From: CAWJMN01 sp963844055
Lineage (GTDB): Bacteria; Planctomycetota; Planctomycetia; Pirellulales; Pirellulaceae
Reading direction: 5' to 3'
Assembly: GCA_963844055.1 (NCBI GenBank)
Contig: CAWJMN010000001.1
Span: 1,240,001 to 1,304,000, forward strand
Length of the DNA: 64,000 nt
The translations under genes were made by a program, and so were the position numbers. Below are positions 37,252 through 47,120 of this stretch, in pieces (the first letter of the stretch is position 1; each line of letters starts with the position of its first letter). The notes under the pieces are model-generated. The model ran no database searches. It was not told where the DNA came from and saw only the letters and a list, made by a program, of their open reading frames with translations.

Positions 37252-39009
37252 CTAGAACTTGATCCCCAGCGTGTACCCGCCCCAGAGGAAGACGGCGATG
37301 GGGATGAGGAGGACGGCGATTAGGTCGAGAACGAGGCCGGCCTTTAGCATTTTGCGCAGCGGGATCTTGCCGCTGCCAAACACGATGGCATTGGGAGGTG
37401 TGGCAACAGGAAGCATGAATCCGCAGCTGGCCGCGACGATGGCGGGAACGCACAGGACCAGCGGATCAAGCTTGAGGCCCAGCGCCACATCAAACAAGAT
37501 TGGCAACAGCGCCGTGGCGGTGGCAAGGTTGCTGGCCATCTCGGAAAAGAGGACTACGCCGATCACCACCAGCGCGATCAGCAGCCACAGCGGCAACCCG
37601 GAAAGCTGATTGACTTGGGCGGCAATCCATTCGGCCAAACGGCTATCTTCCATTGCGGCTGCAAGGCTTAGTCCGCCGCCAAAGATTAGCAGTACTCCCC
37701 AAGGGAGTCCACGGCACGCATTCCAGTCGAGTACAAACTCTCCCCGCTTCCAGTCGACCGGAATTAGGAACAGCGACAAGCCACCGATAAGGCCAATGGT
37801 GGCTTCGTCCAGCTTTTCAAGCCAGGGCATGGCAGTTAGCGTTGGCTTAAAAGCCATCAGGGGCTCGCGGGCGGTCCAAGCAATGGCAGTCAAAAGGAAG
37901 ATGGCCAAAGCGCACCACTCTCCCCACTGCATGCGTCCTAAAGATGCCAGTTGTGATCGAACCTGCTGCGACCCGCCCGAGATTTCGACCGTTCCTAAAG
38001 GAAACAGCCAGCGAACAAGCACCCACCAAGCCATTGCCAAATAGACCACCACCACGGGAATGGCAAACAGCATCCACGAAGCAAAGCCGATCGAGATGCC
38101 ACGGTCGGCCATGAAGCCTTTGAAGAAAATGTTCGGCGGAGTTCCTACTAAAGTTCCCAGGCCCCCGATGCTGGCTCCATAGGCAATCGACAGCATCACG
38201 CAAATTCCAAAGTGCTCTTGCCCAAGGTGGGCCATCGATTTGGAGATGCCTGCGGACTTTCCCCCCGATGGAACGCCCAAGGCGACCAGGCTTAGCCCGA
38301 TAGGAAGCATCATGACCGCGGTGGCCGTATTGCTGATCCAGAGGCTGATGCCAGCGGTGATGAACATCATGCCAAAGACGATCCGCTCGGGCGAAGTTCC
38401 GACCCAGCCCAGCATGTTCAGTGCGATCCGCTTGTGCAGGTTCCATTTCTCCATCGCCAGCGCGATCAGAAACCCGCCAAGGTACATATAGACCGAGCGA
38501 TCCGCATAGGGAGCAGCGGCTCGCTTGAGCGGATGTTCGACCGTGATGGATTTTTGGGGTACACGAACCGGATCCACCCGTTGCATGTGCTTCAGAAGGA
38601 GGGGCTCAACCAAGGCGGTTGGACCTTCGGTCATTTGTGGGTTCGGGTCGGTGGGATCATTGAACTCGGGATCGATCGAGATCACCTTGGCCGGCACCTT
38701 TTGCTTTTCAAACGAGACGGTGACCCGATCACCAACTCGGGGCGAGCTGGGATAGACTCCCGCGAGAGGTAAAAAGACCAGCGGCAGGAGCGCCGTCGCC
38801 TCAATGGCCACGGCTTCGGTCATCCACCAGATGGCCATCCACAAGGCAAGTGCGGCCGTACAGCGTTGGGCGTGATCGACGGCTTCGGCCTGCTTGGGAA
38901 AGAACCAAAAGATCGCCAGCGCAACTAGCGGACCCGCAATTAAGCCAATCTGGCGCAGCAGGTTACTGGCGGGGGCTTCAGTAAGCGGGGATTCGTTGTT
39001 TTCGGCCAT
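37252..39009 (-). CDS. SLC13/DASS-family sodium-coupled anion transporter with an extra loop
   Basis: 585 residues, about 12 membrane helices. Family marks include WMTEAVAIEATALLPLVFLP, MFITAGISLWISNTATAVMM (the SNT substrate motif), GTLVGTPPNIFFKGF and the C-terminal SEMASNLATATALLPILFDV, then PVATPPNAIVFGSG. The family imports dicarboxylates, citrate or sulfate with sodium. Between helices 3 and 4 lies an insert of about 85 hydrophilic residues (YPSSPRVGDRVTVSFEKQKV ... HPLKRAAAPYADR) that ordinary members lack. The substrate cannot be told from the sequence. Confidence 0.9.
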   Translation of the reverse strand: MAENNESPLTEAPASNLLRQIGLIAGPLVALAIFWFFPKQAEAVDHAQRCTAALALWMAIWWMTEAVAIEATALLPLVFLPLAGVYPSSPRVGDRVTVSFEKQKVPAKVISIDPEFNDPTDPNPQMTEGPTALVEPLLLKHMQRVDPVRVPQKSITVEHPLKRAAAPYADRSVYMYLGGFLIALAMEKWNLHKRIALNMLGWVGTSPERIVFGMMFITAGISLWISNTATAVMMLPIGLSLVALGVPSGGKSAGISKSMAHLGQEHFGICVMLSIAYGASIGGLGTLVGTPPNIFFKGFMADRGISIGFASWMLFAIPVVVVYLAMAWWVLVRWLFPLGTVEISGGSQQVRSQLASLGRMQWGEWCALAIFLLTAIAWTAREPLMAFKPTLTAMPWLEKLDEATIGLIGGLSLFLIPVDWKRGEFVLDWNACRGLPWGVLLIFGGGLSLAAAMEDSRLAEWIAAQVNQLSGLPLWLLIALVVIGVVLFSEMASNLATATALLPILFDVALGLKLDPLVLCVPAIVAASCGFMLPVATPPNAIVFGSGKIPLRKMLKAGLVLDLIAVLLIPIAVFLWGGYTLGIKF

Positions 39010-39079
39010 GGTTTTTGGCCGTCATTGTAACGTGCAGTTGCGTGGGATTCCAATCACGCCTAGCGAGAATCTTGGCCGG

Positions 39080-39598
39080 TTACGCCCGCTTCTTTTTGCG
39101 AACGATTCCCAGGGCCTCTTCGATCTCTTTGCGGATCTGGGCGTGTTCGTACTTGGCTTCGACTTTGAATCGCAAAAGTGGAATGCCGGCGGCCGCCAGG
39201 GCCGTATTAACGAAGCGATCGCGGACGATGCGGTCATCGTGCTGGTGCGAAGAATCATCCAGCTCAATGGCGAGACGCACTTCGAGCGTTTCGGGATCGC
39301 ACAGGACGAAGTCGATGTGCTTGCCAATGATTCGGCCGAACCATGCACGCGACTTTGGCGTTTTCGGGCGGACCTGAATGATGTCAGCCAGGCGAACCAT
39401 CGAGAAGATCAGCCACTCTTCACGCACACCGGTTTGCAGCGAGCGAAAGAAGGTGATCTCGGCAGGGGTTAAAAGGCCGCCTCGCTTTTGATACGGCAAC
39501 AGCCCTTCGCGCAGCGAGCTAAAAGCCAGCATGGCGATGATGAACACCCCTGTCCCGAGGGCCAGGAATTGCCAGTTTTCTTGAAGGAAGGGAAGCAT
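39080..39598 (-). CDS. DUF2726 protein with N-terminal membrane helix
   Basis: 172 residues from ATG 39598. One hydrophobic helix (about 11-28) anchors it. The DUF2726 domain follows: LLTPAEITFFRSLQTGV, QVRPKTPKS, HIDFVLCDPETLEVRLAIEL with DDSSHQHDDRIVRDRFVNTA, then AGIPLLRFKV. Asp and Glu spacing is like restriction-endonuclease-fold nucleases. It stands 70 bases upstream of the SLC13 gene on the same strand. The role is unknown. Confidence 0.8.
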   Translation of the reverse strand: MLPFLQENWQFLALGTGVFIIAMLAFSSLREGLLPYQKRGGLLTPAEITFFRSLQTGVREEWLIFSMVRLADIIQVRPKTPKSRAWFGRIIGKHIDFVLCDPETLEVRLAIELDDSSHQHDDRIVRDRFVNTALAAAGIPLLRFKVEAKYEHAQIRKEIEEALGIVRKKKRA

Positions 39599-40053
39599 GA
39601 TGGGCTTTGCAGGCGGGGGGCTTGGAGAGGGCCAATAGCCGCAACTTGATCTCAGGCCAGTGCTTGGGAGGGACAATGCCTTTCACTTGGCGTTAATCGG
39701 TGTTGCTTTATCGATTGCTGAAGCATGACTTGGCGTGAAGCTAGCTTTCGAGCAAATGCCCAGCAGCCTGCGCCACTTGTTACAGCAGAAACAATCGTGC
39801 CGCAAAGTGTGCGGCGCATTTTGCTGGTGCAAAGGTTAAGGAACGAGCATTCGTTAGAACCGTCAAGGTCGGCAGCACCTATCTGACTATGCTTGGTCGC
39901 GGCAAGCCGCACGGGTTAGGGAGCCTTTTTCGGGTACCAATTTAGCGCACTTTCAAGCGGCTAACGTAGATTTCAGGTGTGAAAGTTTCACCTCTGCCAA
40001 CACGTGAACTTCCCTTCACGGGTACGTAGGTGACATTCCAAGGGCGTTGATCC
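39599..40053. other. Intergenic region upstream of the HD-GYP gene
   Basis: About 455 bases without a supported gene. Near its end are two inverted repeats of related sequence: GTGAAA-G-TTTCAC at 39979-39991 and CGTGAA-CTTCCC-TTCACG at 40003-40020. They lie 34-75 bases before the HD-GYP start codon, so they are candidate operators or leader hairpins. Confidence 0.45.
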
Positions 40054-41709
40054 ATGAACTTCCCGATGACTCTGGGCTTCCAGCCCACAATCAGCAGCGA
40101 CGCGGTGGACCTCCTTCGCGAAGTCTCGCCTTTGGCGATGATGGCGCGGGAAGCGTTTGGTGTTGATTTTGCGATTTGGAATTCCGAAACGGGCGAGTTG
40201 ATCTATCGTTCCAATGAACCGGTGGGTGCTAATGACTCGACCATCGGCACGCTAACTCGTGCATTGAAAAAGACGGAACCCCAATTCCTGGTCGATGAAG
40301 ATCCGGTGGTGGTGGTTGCGATCCCGTTTCGTGTAACGAACAATTTCCAGGCGGTGGCTGTCGCTGCATTTGTCACGCGTGACCTGCAAGACCGAGAGCC
40401 ACTTTTGGCCGCGTCGCAGGCGCTGGGATTAAATCCGGCCGAAACTCGCAATTGGTGCAGCCAACAACCAGTATGGTCGTGCAATATGCTGCTGCGGATG
40501 GCGACTGCGTTGCAACGCCAGTACCATGCCGAAAAGAAGGTAAGCCATCTTCAAATGGAAGTGGAAAAGCTTTCGGACAATTTAGCCTCGACGTACGAAG
40601 AGATCTCTCTGCTGCATGGGCTGACGCAGAATCTGCGTATCTCTAGCGATGATGAGAACCTGTGCGAAATCGTGGTGAACTGGCTTTCGGACTGTGTTCC
40701 AGCTGATGGGATTTTGATCCAGCTTTCGCCTGTGGCCGAAAAAGGGCATGTGACTTATCGGGCGCGGACGTCGCCGGTTTTGTTGGCGGCCGGGAATTGC
40801 CACGTCGGCAACGAACGACTGAGCGAGATCATTGCGTCGCTACAGCTAGATGGAAGCTGTGGACCGCTGGTCATCAATTCGCAGATCACCGGAAAGCCTG
40901 ATTGGGGATTCCCCGAAGTGCGTCAATTGATCATCGTGCCGATGGTCGAAGGGGGCAAGGTCTTTGGGTGGATTGCCGCTGTCAATCACAAAGAAGATCA
41001 TGAGTTTGGCACGGTTGAAGCCAGTTTGCTTAACTCCATTGGGGCGTTAGTTGGCATTCATGCCGGCAACCGTGACCTTTACCGGCAACAGTCGGAACTT
41101 TTGGCAAGCGTGGTTAAGGCCATGAGCTCGGCCATCGATGCCAAAGACCCGTATACCTGTGGTCATAGTGATCGCGTGGCTCGCGTGGCCGTACGTATTG
41201 CTAAAGAGCTGGGCTGTAACTCTTCGACCCTGCATACGGTTTACATGGCTGGTCTGCTACATGATGTGGGAAAGATCGGCATCAGCGACGAAGTGCTTCG
41301 CAAGCCAGGCGCTTTGACGAAAGAAGAATACGAGCATATCAAGCAGCATCCCGAGCTGGGCTATCGCATTTTGGCCGACCTCAAGCAGCTTAGCTCGATC
41401 CTGCCAGCGGTACTTCACCATCATGAGCAGTGGGATGGTCGCGGCTATCCTTGCTCGCTTGCGGGAGAGGACATTCCTGAGATCGCACGGATCATGGCAG
41501 TGGCTGACGCCTTTGACGCCATGACGAGTGATCGTCCTTATCGTCCTGGCATGGCGGATGACAAGGTCAACCAGATCTTGAAGGACGGCTCGGGGAAGCA
41601 GTGGGACCCGCACGTGGTGGAAGCGTTCTTCAATGCACGCGAAGACATCACCGCGATCAGCAAGAACGTGCGAGCCAATCTAACGCTTGATGTTCAGCAG
41701 TGGCTGTAA
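40054..41709 (+). CDS. GAF-HD-GYP cyclic-di-GMP phosphodiesterase
   Basis: 551 residues. An N-terminal sensor-like domain (1-145), a short coiled coil (HAEKKVSHLQMEVEKLSDNL) and a GAF domain (about 190-345) precede an HD-GYP domain. The catalytic pieces are all present: GHSDRVARVAVRIAKELG, LLHDVGKIGISDEVL (about 404-418), LHHHEQWDGRGYP (about 454-466) and DAFDAMTSDRPYRP. It should hydrolyse c-di-GMP in response to a GAF ligand. Two dyads lie just upstream. It converges with the UbiD-like gene, only 4 bases apart. Confidence 0.93.
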   Translation: MNFPMTLGFQPTISSDAVDLLREVSPLAMMAREAFGVDFAIWNSETGELIYRSNEPVGANDSTIGTLTRALKKTEPQFLVDEDPVVVVAIPFRVTNNFQAVAVAAFVTRDLQDREPLLAASQALGLNPAETRNWCSQQPVWSCNMLLRMATALQRQYHAEKKVSHLQMEVEKLSDNLASTYEEISLLHGLTQNLRISSDDENLCEIVVNWLSDCVPADGILIQLSPVAEKGHVTYRARTSPVLLAAGNCHVGNERLSEIIASLQLDGSCGPLVINSQITGKPDWGFPEVRQLIIVPMVEGGKVFGWIAAVNHKEDHEFGTVEASLLNSIGALVGIHAGNRDLYRQQSELLASVVKAMSSAIDAKDPYTCGHSDRVARVAVRIAKELGCNSSTLHTVYMAGLLHDVGKIGISDEVLRKPGALTKEEYEHIKQHPELGYRILADLKQLSSILPAVLHHHEQWDGRGYPCSLAGEDIPEIARIMAVADAFDAMTSDRPYRPGMADDKVNQILKDGSGKQWDPHVVEAFFNAREDITAISKNVRANLTLDVQQWL

Positions 41710-41713
41710 CGAA

Positions 41714-43558
41714 TTAGAGCCAGCGGGCCAAAGGTCCGCCGCGAGCGGCCAAGGCATCGACCTTTTTGGTCACATCGGGATCTTCAACCAGCGGCGGAGC
41801 ATGGTGCGGCTTGATCCGTGCATCAAGCACGAGCGGCCCCGTGCATCCCCAATGCTTTTGGCTTGTAAAAGCGCCGACGCCATGCAAATCGCAGGCGGGG
41901 TTCGCGCGGGTGAAGGCGACCCACAAAAAGTTGTTAAGGGTTCGCGCTGTGAAGTCGCTGTCATCGACAAGGATCACCAGCGGAAAGCCTTGTAATGCAC
42001 TAACCGTTGACGGTGAAAGCTGTGAGGTGAAGCGAACAAGGTCTGCCTGATACTCGGCACCCGCAATGGCCACAAACGGTGGCGCCGCAACAGCCAGAAC
42101 GCCCGGCAGGCAGATGCGTGGTGTATGAAACCCTTCGGGAAGCTGAAGTGCGGAAGGGATTTCTTTTCCAAGCTCACGCACGGGACGACCGACGGCTGCG
42201 ATGATGACTTTTGAGCCTCGATTGAGTCCTTCGCCCGAGTAGTCGAGGGTGTCGATCGTCGTCTGCGTTTGGAAATGGAGGTCGCGTTTCCAATCGACCC
42301 GCTGCAGCATGTGCCGAAAGAATCCGGCGATGTCATGCAGGTGGAGCGACTCATCATCAAAGCGATTGGCAATCCACAGGAACTTCGCGAGGGACATTTG
42401 CCCTTGGCCCAATATCGCCGAAGCCTGTGTTAGCACTTCCTGTGGCCGTGGGTTCTCATGGAAGGGCATGTACCGTTCGCTGCCCAGTGCCAGGAGCAGC
42501 GGATGTACGCCGGCCGCATCAACGGCGTTCACTTCATGCACGCCTGGAATTACTGTGGGGATGACAGGGCCTGTCAGTTCATGAATGAGATTACCAAAGG
42601 AAGTGTCTTCCTGCGGAGGTCGGCCGACAACCGTGAAAAGCCAGACGGCGTCTTTGCGATGATAGACATGATCGATCTTCATCACAGGAAAGTCGTGGGC
42701 CAAGCTGTAATAGCCGAGATGGTCTCCAAAGGGGCCTTCGGACTTTTTCTTGTCAGGGATTACGGTGCCGCAGATGCAGAAGTCGGCATCGGCATAGATC
42801 GGAAGCGCGCCGGGACGGCGGATCATTGGGATGCGATGGCCGGCTAGTGCCCCCGCAAAGGTGAGTTCGCTCATTCCTTCGGGAAGTGGCATGACCGCAG
42901 CGAGAGACATGGCAGGATGGCCACCAACAAACACATTGACTCGAAACGGTTTGCCAGCTCGCATTGCCGCCGTATGGTGAACGCCAATCCCGCGATGCAG
43001 TTGATAATGAAGGCCGATCTCTTCATCAGGGATGTAGTCATTTCCCGTTAGCTGAATGCGATACATCCCCAGGTTGCTTTTGGAAAGTCCCGGTGCATTT
43101 ACATCTTCGGTATAGCACTGCGGCAGGGTGACAAACGCGCCGCCATCCATGGGCCAAGATTTAAGCGGCGGCAGATCACTGATTTTGCACTCACCATTTA
43201 AAACGGGTCCACTCGAACAAGAGCGGGGTTGCATCCGCCAAGCGGTAAGTGGTGCCGACCAGTACCGCGTGGGATTTTTCCAAAACGAATTGGGATCGAT
43301 TTTGAGCTCGATCGCTCGGCGGACTGCTTCGTAGGTATGGCGAAACAGGTACCGCGACCGCTCCATGGTTCCAAAGAGGTTGGATGCCATCGGGAAGCGG
43401 CAGCCCTTGACGTTCTTAAAGAATACTGCAGGGCCACCAGCGAGGTAGACGCGGCGCTGGATCTCGGCAGCCTCTAAGTGGGGATCGACCTCATCCTCCA
43501 GCGCAACAGCATGTCCGGCAACAACAAGTTCTTCCAGGGTTTGGCGGAGCGAGAACAT
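41714..43558 (-). CDS. UbiD-family prenyl-FMN decarboxylase
   Basis: 614 residues, longer than E. coli UbiD (497). Family patterns: an N-terminal alpha/beta domain (FKNVKGCRFPMASNLFGTME), RIQLTGNDYIPDEEIGLHYQ, FRVNVFVGGHPAMSLAAVMP, KKSEGPFGDHLGYYS and WLFTVVGRPPQEDT. These enzymes use prenylated FMN to decarboxylate aromatic or alpha,beta-unsaturated acids, often in ubiquinone or menaquinone synthesis. No UbiX or quinone gene is in view, so the substrate is open; aromatic-acid turnover or the futalosine menaquinone route are alternatives. Confidence 0.85.
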   Translation of the reverse strand: MFSLRQTLEELVVAGHAVALEDEVDPHLEAAEIQRRVYLAGGPAVFFKNVKGCRFPMASNLFGTMERSRYLFRHTYEAVRRAIELKIDPNSFWKNPTRYWSAPLTAWRMQPRSCSSGPVLNGECKISDLPPLKSWPMDGGAFVTLPQCYTEDVNAPGLSKSNLGMYRIQLTGNDYIPDEEIGLHYQLHRGIGVHHTAAMRAGKPFRVNVFVGGHPAMSLAAVMPLPEGMSELTFAGALAGHRIPMIRRPGALPIYADADFCICGTVIPDKKKSEGPFGDHLGYYSLAHDFPVMKIDHVYHRKDAVWLFTVVGRPPQEDTSFGNLIHELTGPVIPTVIPGVHEVNAVDAAGVHPLLLALGSERYMPFHENPRPQEVLTQASAILGQGQMSLAKFLWIANRFDDESLHLHDIAGFFRHMLQRVDWKRDLHFQTQTTIDTLDYSGEGLNRGSKVIIAAVGRPVRELGKEIPSALQLPEGFHTPRICLPGVLAVAAPPFVAIAGAEYQADLVRFTSQLSPSTVSALQGFPLVILVDDSDFTARTLNNFLWVAFTRANPACDLHGVGAFTSQKHWGCTGPLVLDARIKPHHAPPLVEDPDVTKKVDALAARGGPLARWL

Positions 43559-43767
43559 GGCGATCCGAAAAAAGCGAGTGGGGAAGGCGAATTGCAGGCC
43601 AAATGGGGGCGTTTAGGAACCAAGTCGACAAGGGAACCGTTCTCCTGTTACCGCCCAATGGCGGTTAGAATAACGGGGCTGGGGGAATTTCGGTATGGCT
43701 TGCCAAGGAAGCAGCCTCCCCAGCGTGAGCTTTGTTTTGCCAATCGTCATTGTGAAGGATAGATGGA

Positions 43768-45228
43768 ATGTCGCGAGTTACCAGCGAAAGTATAGCGAAA
43801 ATTGCGGCCGAGACCCTGGTTGTTGGCTACCACAGCGAACTTCCCCTGGCGGGAACGGCGGCTGAAGTAGATGCCGCCACTGGCGGGATTTTATCAAAGC
43901 TAATCGAACGGAAAGAAATCACCGGCAAACGTGGCGAAACGGTCAGCATCTTGGCCCCGTCCGGAATTGCCGCTTCGCAGATCTTGGTAGTTGGCCTGGG
44001 AGCACGCGAAACATTTGACCGAGGGGCCGCGTTTCGAAGCTGTGCCGTGGCGGCCAAGGCGCTGTCGGGCAAGGTTCGTGGGACAGTCGCTTTCTACCTG
44101 GCCGCCGATTGGCCTGGGGACTGGGTCGAAAGTGGCGTTGCGGGCTCGCTGGTGGGCTGCGTCGGACAAGACCTGTATCGTGCGAAGAAAAACCGTAACC
44201 CGTTGACCGATACGGTTTGGGCCGTGATGTCGGAATCGGCTCTACAGCGTGGAACGATTTTGGGTGAAGCGGTCAACTTGACCCGTCGGCTGGTGAATGA
44301 GCCCCCAAGTGCCATGTATCCCGAGTCGTTTGCAGCCGAAGCGACAAAGGTTGCCAAGGATTGCGGCGTTGAGATTGAAGTTTGGGACCAAGCGAAGCTA
44401 GAAGCCGAGCGCTGCGGCTCGCTGCTGGCAGTGGCACAAGGTTCTTCGCGTCCGGCCCGTTTGGTCATCATGAAGTACAAGGGAGGGCCGGTTGGTGCTC
44501 CACCTGTGGCGCTGGTTGGCAAGGGAGTAACGTTTGACTCTGGCGGTCTTTCGCTGAAGCCGAATGACGGCATGAAGACGATGAAGTGCGACATGGCCGG
44601 CGCAGCGACCGTGCTTGGTGCGATGCAAGCCATTGCTCGACTGAAACTGCCGGTGAATGTGACTGGCTTCTGCGGACTTGTCGAAAACATGGTGAGCGGA
44701 AATTCGTACAAGCTGGGTGATGTGCTCACGGCACGCAGCGGCAAGACGATTGAAGTACTCAATACCGATGCAGAAGGGCGTTTGGTTTTGGCCGATGTTT
44801 TGGATGTCGCCTTGGGACATCAGCCGAGCAAGATCATTGACCTTGCTACGCTAACTGGCGCTTGCCTGGTGGCACTGGGGACCGATGTGGCGGGCTTGAT
44901 GACCAACAACCAAGCCTTGTGCGATGAACTAGAAAGTGCGGCCGAAACTTGCGGCGAGCCTGTTTGGCAATTGCCGATGTTTGCCGAGTTTGGCGACCAA
45001 ATCCGAAGTGAAGTGGCCGACATCAAGAATGTAGGCGAAGGGCGCTGGGGTGGCGCGATTACTGCGGCGAAGTTCCTGGAGGAATTCGTTGCAGAAAAGC
45101 CCTGGGTGCACATCGATATTGCTGGCCCCGCATTTTTAGAGGGTTCCAAGCCTTGGATGGATGGCGGCGGAACGGGCTATATGGTTCGTTCGCTGGTAGA
45201 ACTGGTTCGTCGGCAAGCCACGGCTTAG
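43768..45228 (+). CDS. pepA: Leucyl aminopeptidase (M17)
   Basis: 486 residues. A cytosolic hexameric two-metal aminopeptidase that trims N-terminal residues from peptides. The catalytic domain contains GKGVTFDSGGLSLKPNDGMK, MKCDMAGAATVLGAM, the signature NTDAEGRL, ATLTGACLVALGTDVAG and MDGGGTGYM. Metal ligands Lys, Asp, Asp, Asp and Glu are in the expected places. The N-terminal macro-like domain is normal. It is followed 31 bases later by uvrC on the same strand. Confidence 0.95.
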   Translation: MSRVTSESIAKIAAETLVVGYHSELPLAGTAAEVDAATGGILSKLIERKEITGKRGETVSILAPSGIAASQILVVGLGARETFDRGAAFRSCAVAAKALSGKVRGTVAFYLAADWPGDWVESGVAGSLVGCVGQDLYRAKKNRNPLTDTVWAVMSESALQRGTILGEAVNLTRRLVNEPPSAMYPESFAAEATKVAKDCGVEIEVWDQAKLEAERCGSLLAVAQGSSRPARLVIMKYKGGPVGAPPVALVGKGVTFDSGGLSLKPNDGMKTMKCDMAGAATVLGAMQAIARLKLPVNVTGFCGLVENMVSGNSYKLGDVLTARSGKTIEVLNTDAEGRLVLADVLDVALGHQPSKIIDLATLTGACLVALGTDVAGLMTNNQALCDELESAAETCGEPVWQLPMFAEFGDQIRSEVADIKNVGEGRWGGAITAAKFLEEFVAEKPWVHIDIAGPAFLEGSKPWMDGGGTGYMVRSLVELVRRQATA

Positions 45229-45259
45229 TGGTTTTGTGGTGACGACGGAAGGAGAAGGA

Positions 45260-46735
45260 ATGGCAGGGATGAACTCGGACGATCGCGATAATGAAGAGAA
45301 CCTTTTGGCCGAAGAGCTTGGGCTGGACACCACGCCCGAGCCGCCGGAGGTGCTTGCGACCGACGAAGAGCTCGATGCCAGCCTGAAGGTGCTTGCTACC
45401 GATCCTGCGGTAGCAGGCGAACATGAGTTTGGATATCGTCGCACGGCAATGAAGGTGCGAGAATTCCCAACGACCCCCGGCGTCTATCTGATGAAGGATG
45501 TGGCGGGGCTGGTGATCTATATTGGCAAGGCGAAAAACCTGCGGTCTCGCGCGGGGAGCTATTTTCTAAAGGCTGCCCGCGAAGATCCTCGCACCGCGAA
45601 CTGGGTTTTGGAAATCGCTGACGCGGACTACATGGAATGCGAGAGCGAAGTCGATGCGCTCCTGGTTGAATCGCGGCTAATCAAAGACATTCAGCCCAAG
45701 CACAATCGTGAGCTGAAAGATGACAAGTCGTTTCCGTATTTGATGATCACGACGCGGGAAGATTTTCCGCGTGTCGAGGTAACAAGGCAACCGCCTGAAC
45801 GAGGCGTGAAGCTGTTTGGGCCGTTTACCAGCGCGGGTTCCCTTCGTGGCGCGGTTCAAGTATTGCAGCGGATCTTCAAGTTTCGAACCTGCTCGTTGGA
45901 TATCGAAGAAGGTGATGAACGCTGGCGGTGGTTTCGGCCCTGCCTTTTGGCGAGCATTCGGCAATGCACTGCGCCATGTAACTTGCGCGTGAGCAAAGAG
46001 GAATATCGCCACGACATTCAGCGGCTGATCTTGTTCCTCGAAGGGAAGAAGGACAAGCTGCTCAATCAGATGCGTGAGGAAATGCAGGCGGCTGCAGCCG
46101 TGCGTCTGTATGAAAAGGCGGCTCGATTGCGCGACGAAATTGCCATGCTCGAAAAACTCGATAAGCGTGGCGAGATTGACCAGCATGCGCAGCCCGAGGT
46201 GTTTTATATCGATCCCAAAAAGGGGCTGTCAGGACTACGCAAGGTGTTGAAGTTGGCCGAGACGCCGCGCACGGTCGAGGGAGTAGATATTGCGCACCTT
46301 GGGGGTGGCGAAACCGTGGCCAGCGTCGTTCAGTTTTTGGATGGTCTGCCGTTTAAGCCGGGCTATCGCCGGTACAAAATTGTTGGGGTCAAAGGGATCG
46401 ACGATTTTCGCAGCATTCATGAAGTGATCTCGCGAAGATATAAGTCGCTTGTCGAGCAGGATCAAGTGTTTCCAGATATCTTGCTGATCGATGGTGGCAA
46501 AGGACAACTCAATGCGGCGCTGGCAGCTTTTCGCGACATTGATGTTAGGCCACCCACGTTGCTTTCGCTTGCCAAGCAAGAGGAAGAAATCTTTTTGCCA
46601 GGGGAGACGGAATCGCTGAAGCTCTCGCGGCATTCATTTGCGCTGCGGCTGCTGCAGTATGTGCGTGATGAGGCCCACCGCTTTGCCCAGCACTATCACC
46701 ACCTGCTGCGAAAGAAAAACACGCTGGGGGAATAG
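45260..46735 (+). CDS. uvrC: Excinuclease ABC subunit C lacking the C-terminal HhH tandem
   Basis: 491 residues from ATG 45260, preceded by GGAAGGAGAAGG; a GTG at 45236 is also in frame. UvrC makes both incisions in nucleotide excision repair. The acidic N-terminal extension of about 60 residues is unusual. Then come the GIY-YIG nuclease (GVYLMKDVAGLVIYIGKAKN), a Cys-rich part (CLLASIRQCTAPCNLRVS), the UVR motif (YEKAARLRDEIAMLEKL) and the RNase-H-like nuclease (EGVDIAHLGGGETVASVVQF, LLIDGGKGQLNAAL). The protein ends right after RDEAHRFAQHYHHLLRKKN, where other UvrCs continue into two helix-hairpin-helix motifs. No such motif is found in any frame downstream, so the loss looks genuine. Confidence 0.9.
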   Translation: MAGMNSDDRDNEENLLAEELGLDTTPEPPEVLATDEELDASLKVLATDPAVAGEHEFGYRRTAMKVREFPTTPGVYLMKDVAGLVIYIGKAKNLRSRAGSYFLKAAREDPRTANWVLEIADADYMECESEVDALLVESRLIKDIQPKHNRELKDDKSFPYLMITTREDFPRVEVTRQPPERGVKLFGPFTSAGSLRGAVQVLQRIFKFRTCSLDIEEGDERWRWFRPCLLASIRQCTAPCNLRVSKEEYRHDIQRLILFLEGKKDKLLNQMREEMQAAAAVRLYEKAARLRDEIAMLEKLDKRGEIDQHAQPEVFYIDPKKGLSGLRKVLKLAETPRTVEGVDIAHLGGGETVASVVQFLDGLPFKPGYRRYKIVGVKGIDDFRSIHEVISRRYKSLVEQDQVFPDILLIDGGKGQLNAALAAFRDIDVRPPTLLSLAKQEEEIFLPGETESLKLSRHSFALRLLQYVRDEAHRFAQHYHHLLRKKNTLGE

Positions 46736-47120
46736 CGGGCGATAGTTCGCCGGGCTTGAAGTCTGGGTGCGAGCTCCGCTGGGAAGCTGAGTACAGATTT
46801 CTACTCGGATCGTTTAAGAAATCGGAAGGCAGTTTTGCCGTAGGCCGCACAGTGCCTTCTCGTTTGGCAATCACCGTTTCCTACGGAAAAGACCGGGTGG
46901 TTTGCGGGGGCTGCGCACAATCTTCATGCGGGTGTTTTTCATTCTTCCCACGATTTGTTCGACGAAGATTGTTAGTCAAGGCCCTAGTTCGGTTGGGGGG
47001 AAAGATTATACTGGGGATATCATTTTACGCCACATTTTTTGCGCCTCGCTTCCTATTTATTTTTCAAGCGTGGCCATGGCGGACCGGTCGGGGTAGCCAC
47101 CCCATGAGGATAGTATTGAA
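46736..47120. other. Intergenic region between uvrC and the PIN-TRAM gene
   Basis: About 385 bases. The open frames here, including 46756-47130, have no recognisable protein and no helix-hairpin-helix sequence, so this is not a lost uvrC tail. A TATACT sequence near 47015 might be a -10 element, but no -35 was found. Confidence 0.45.
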
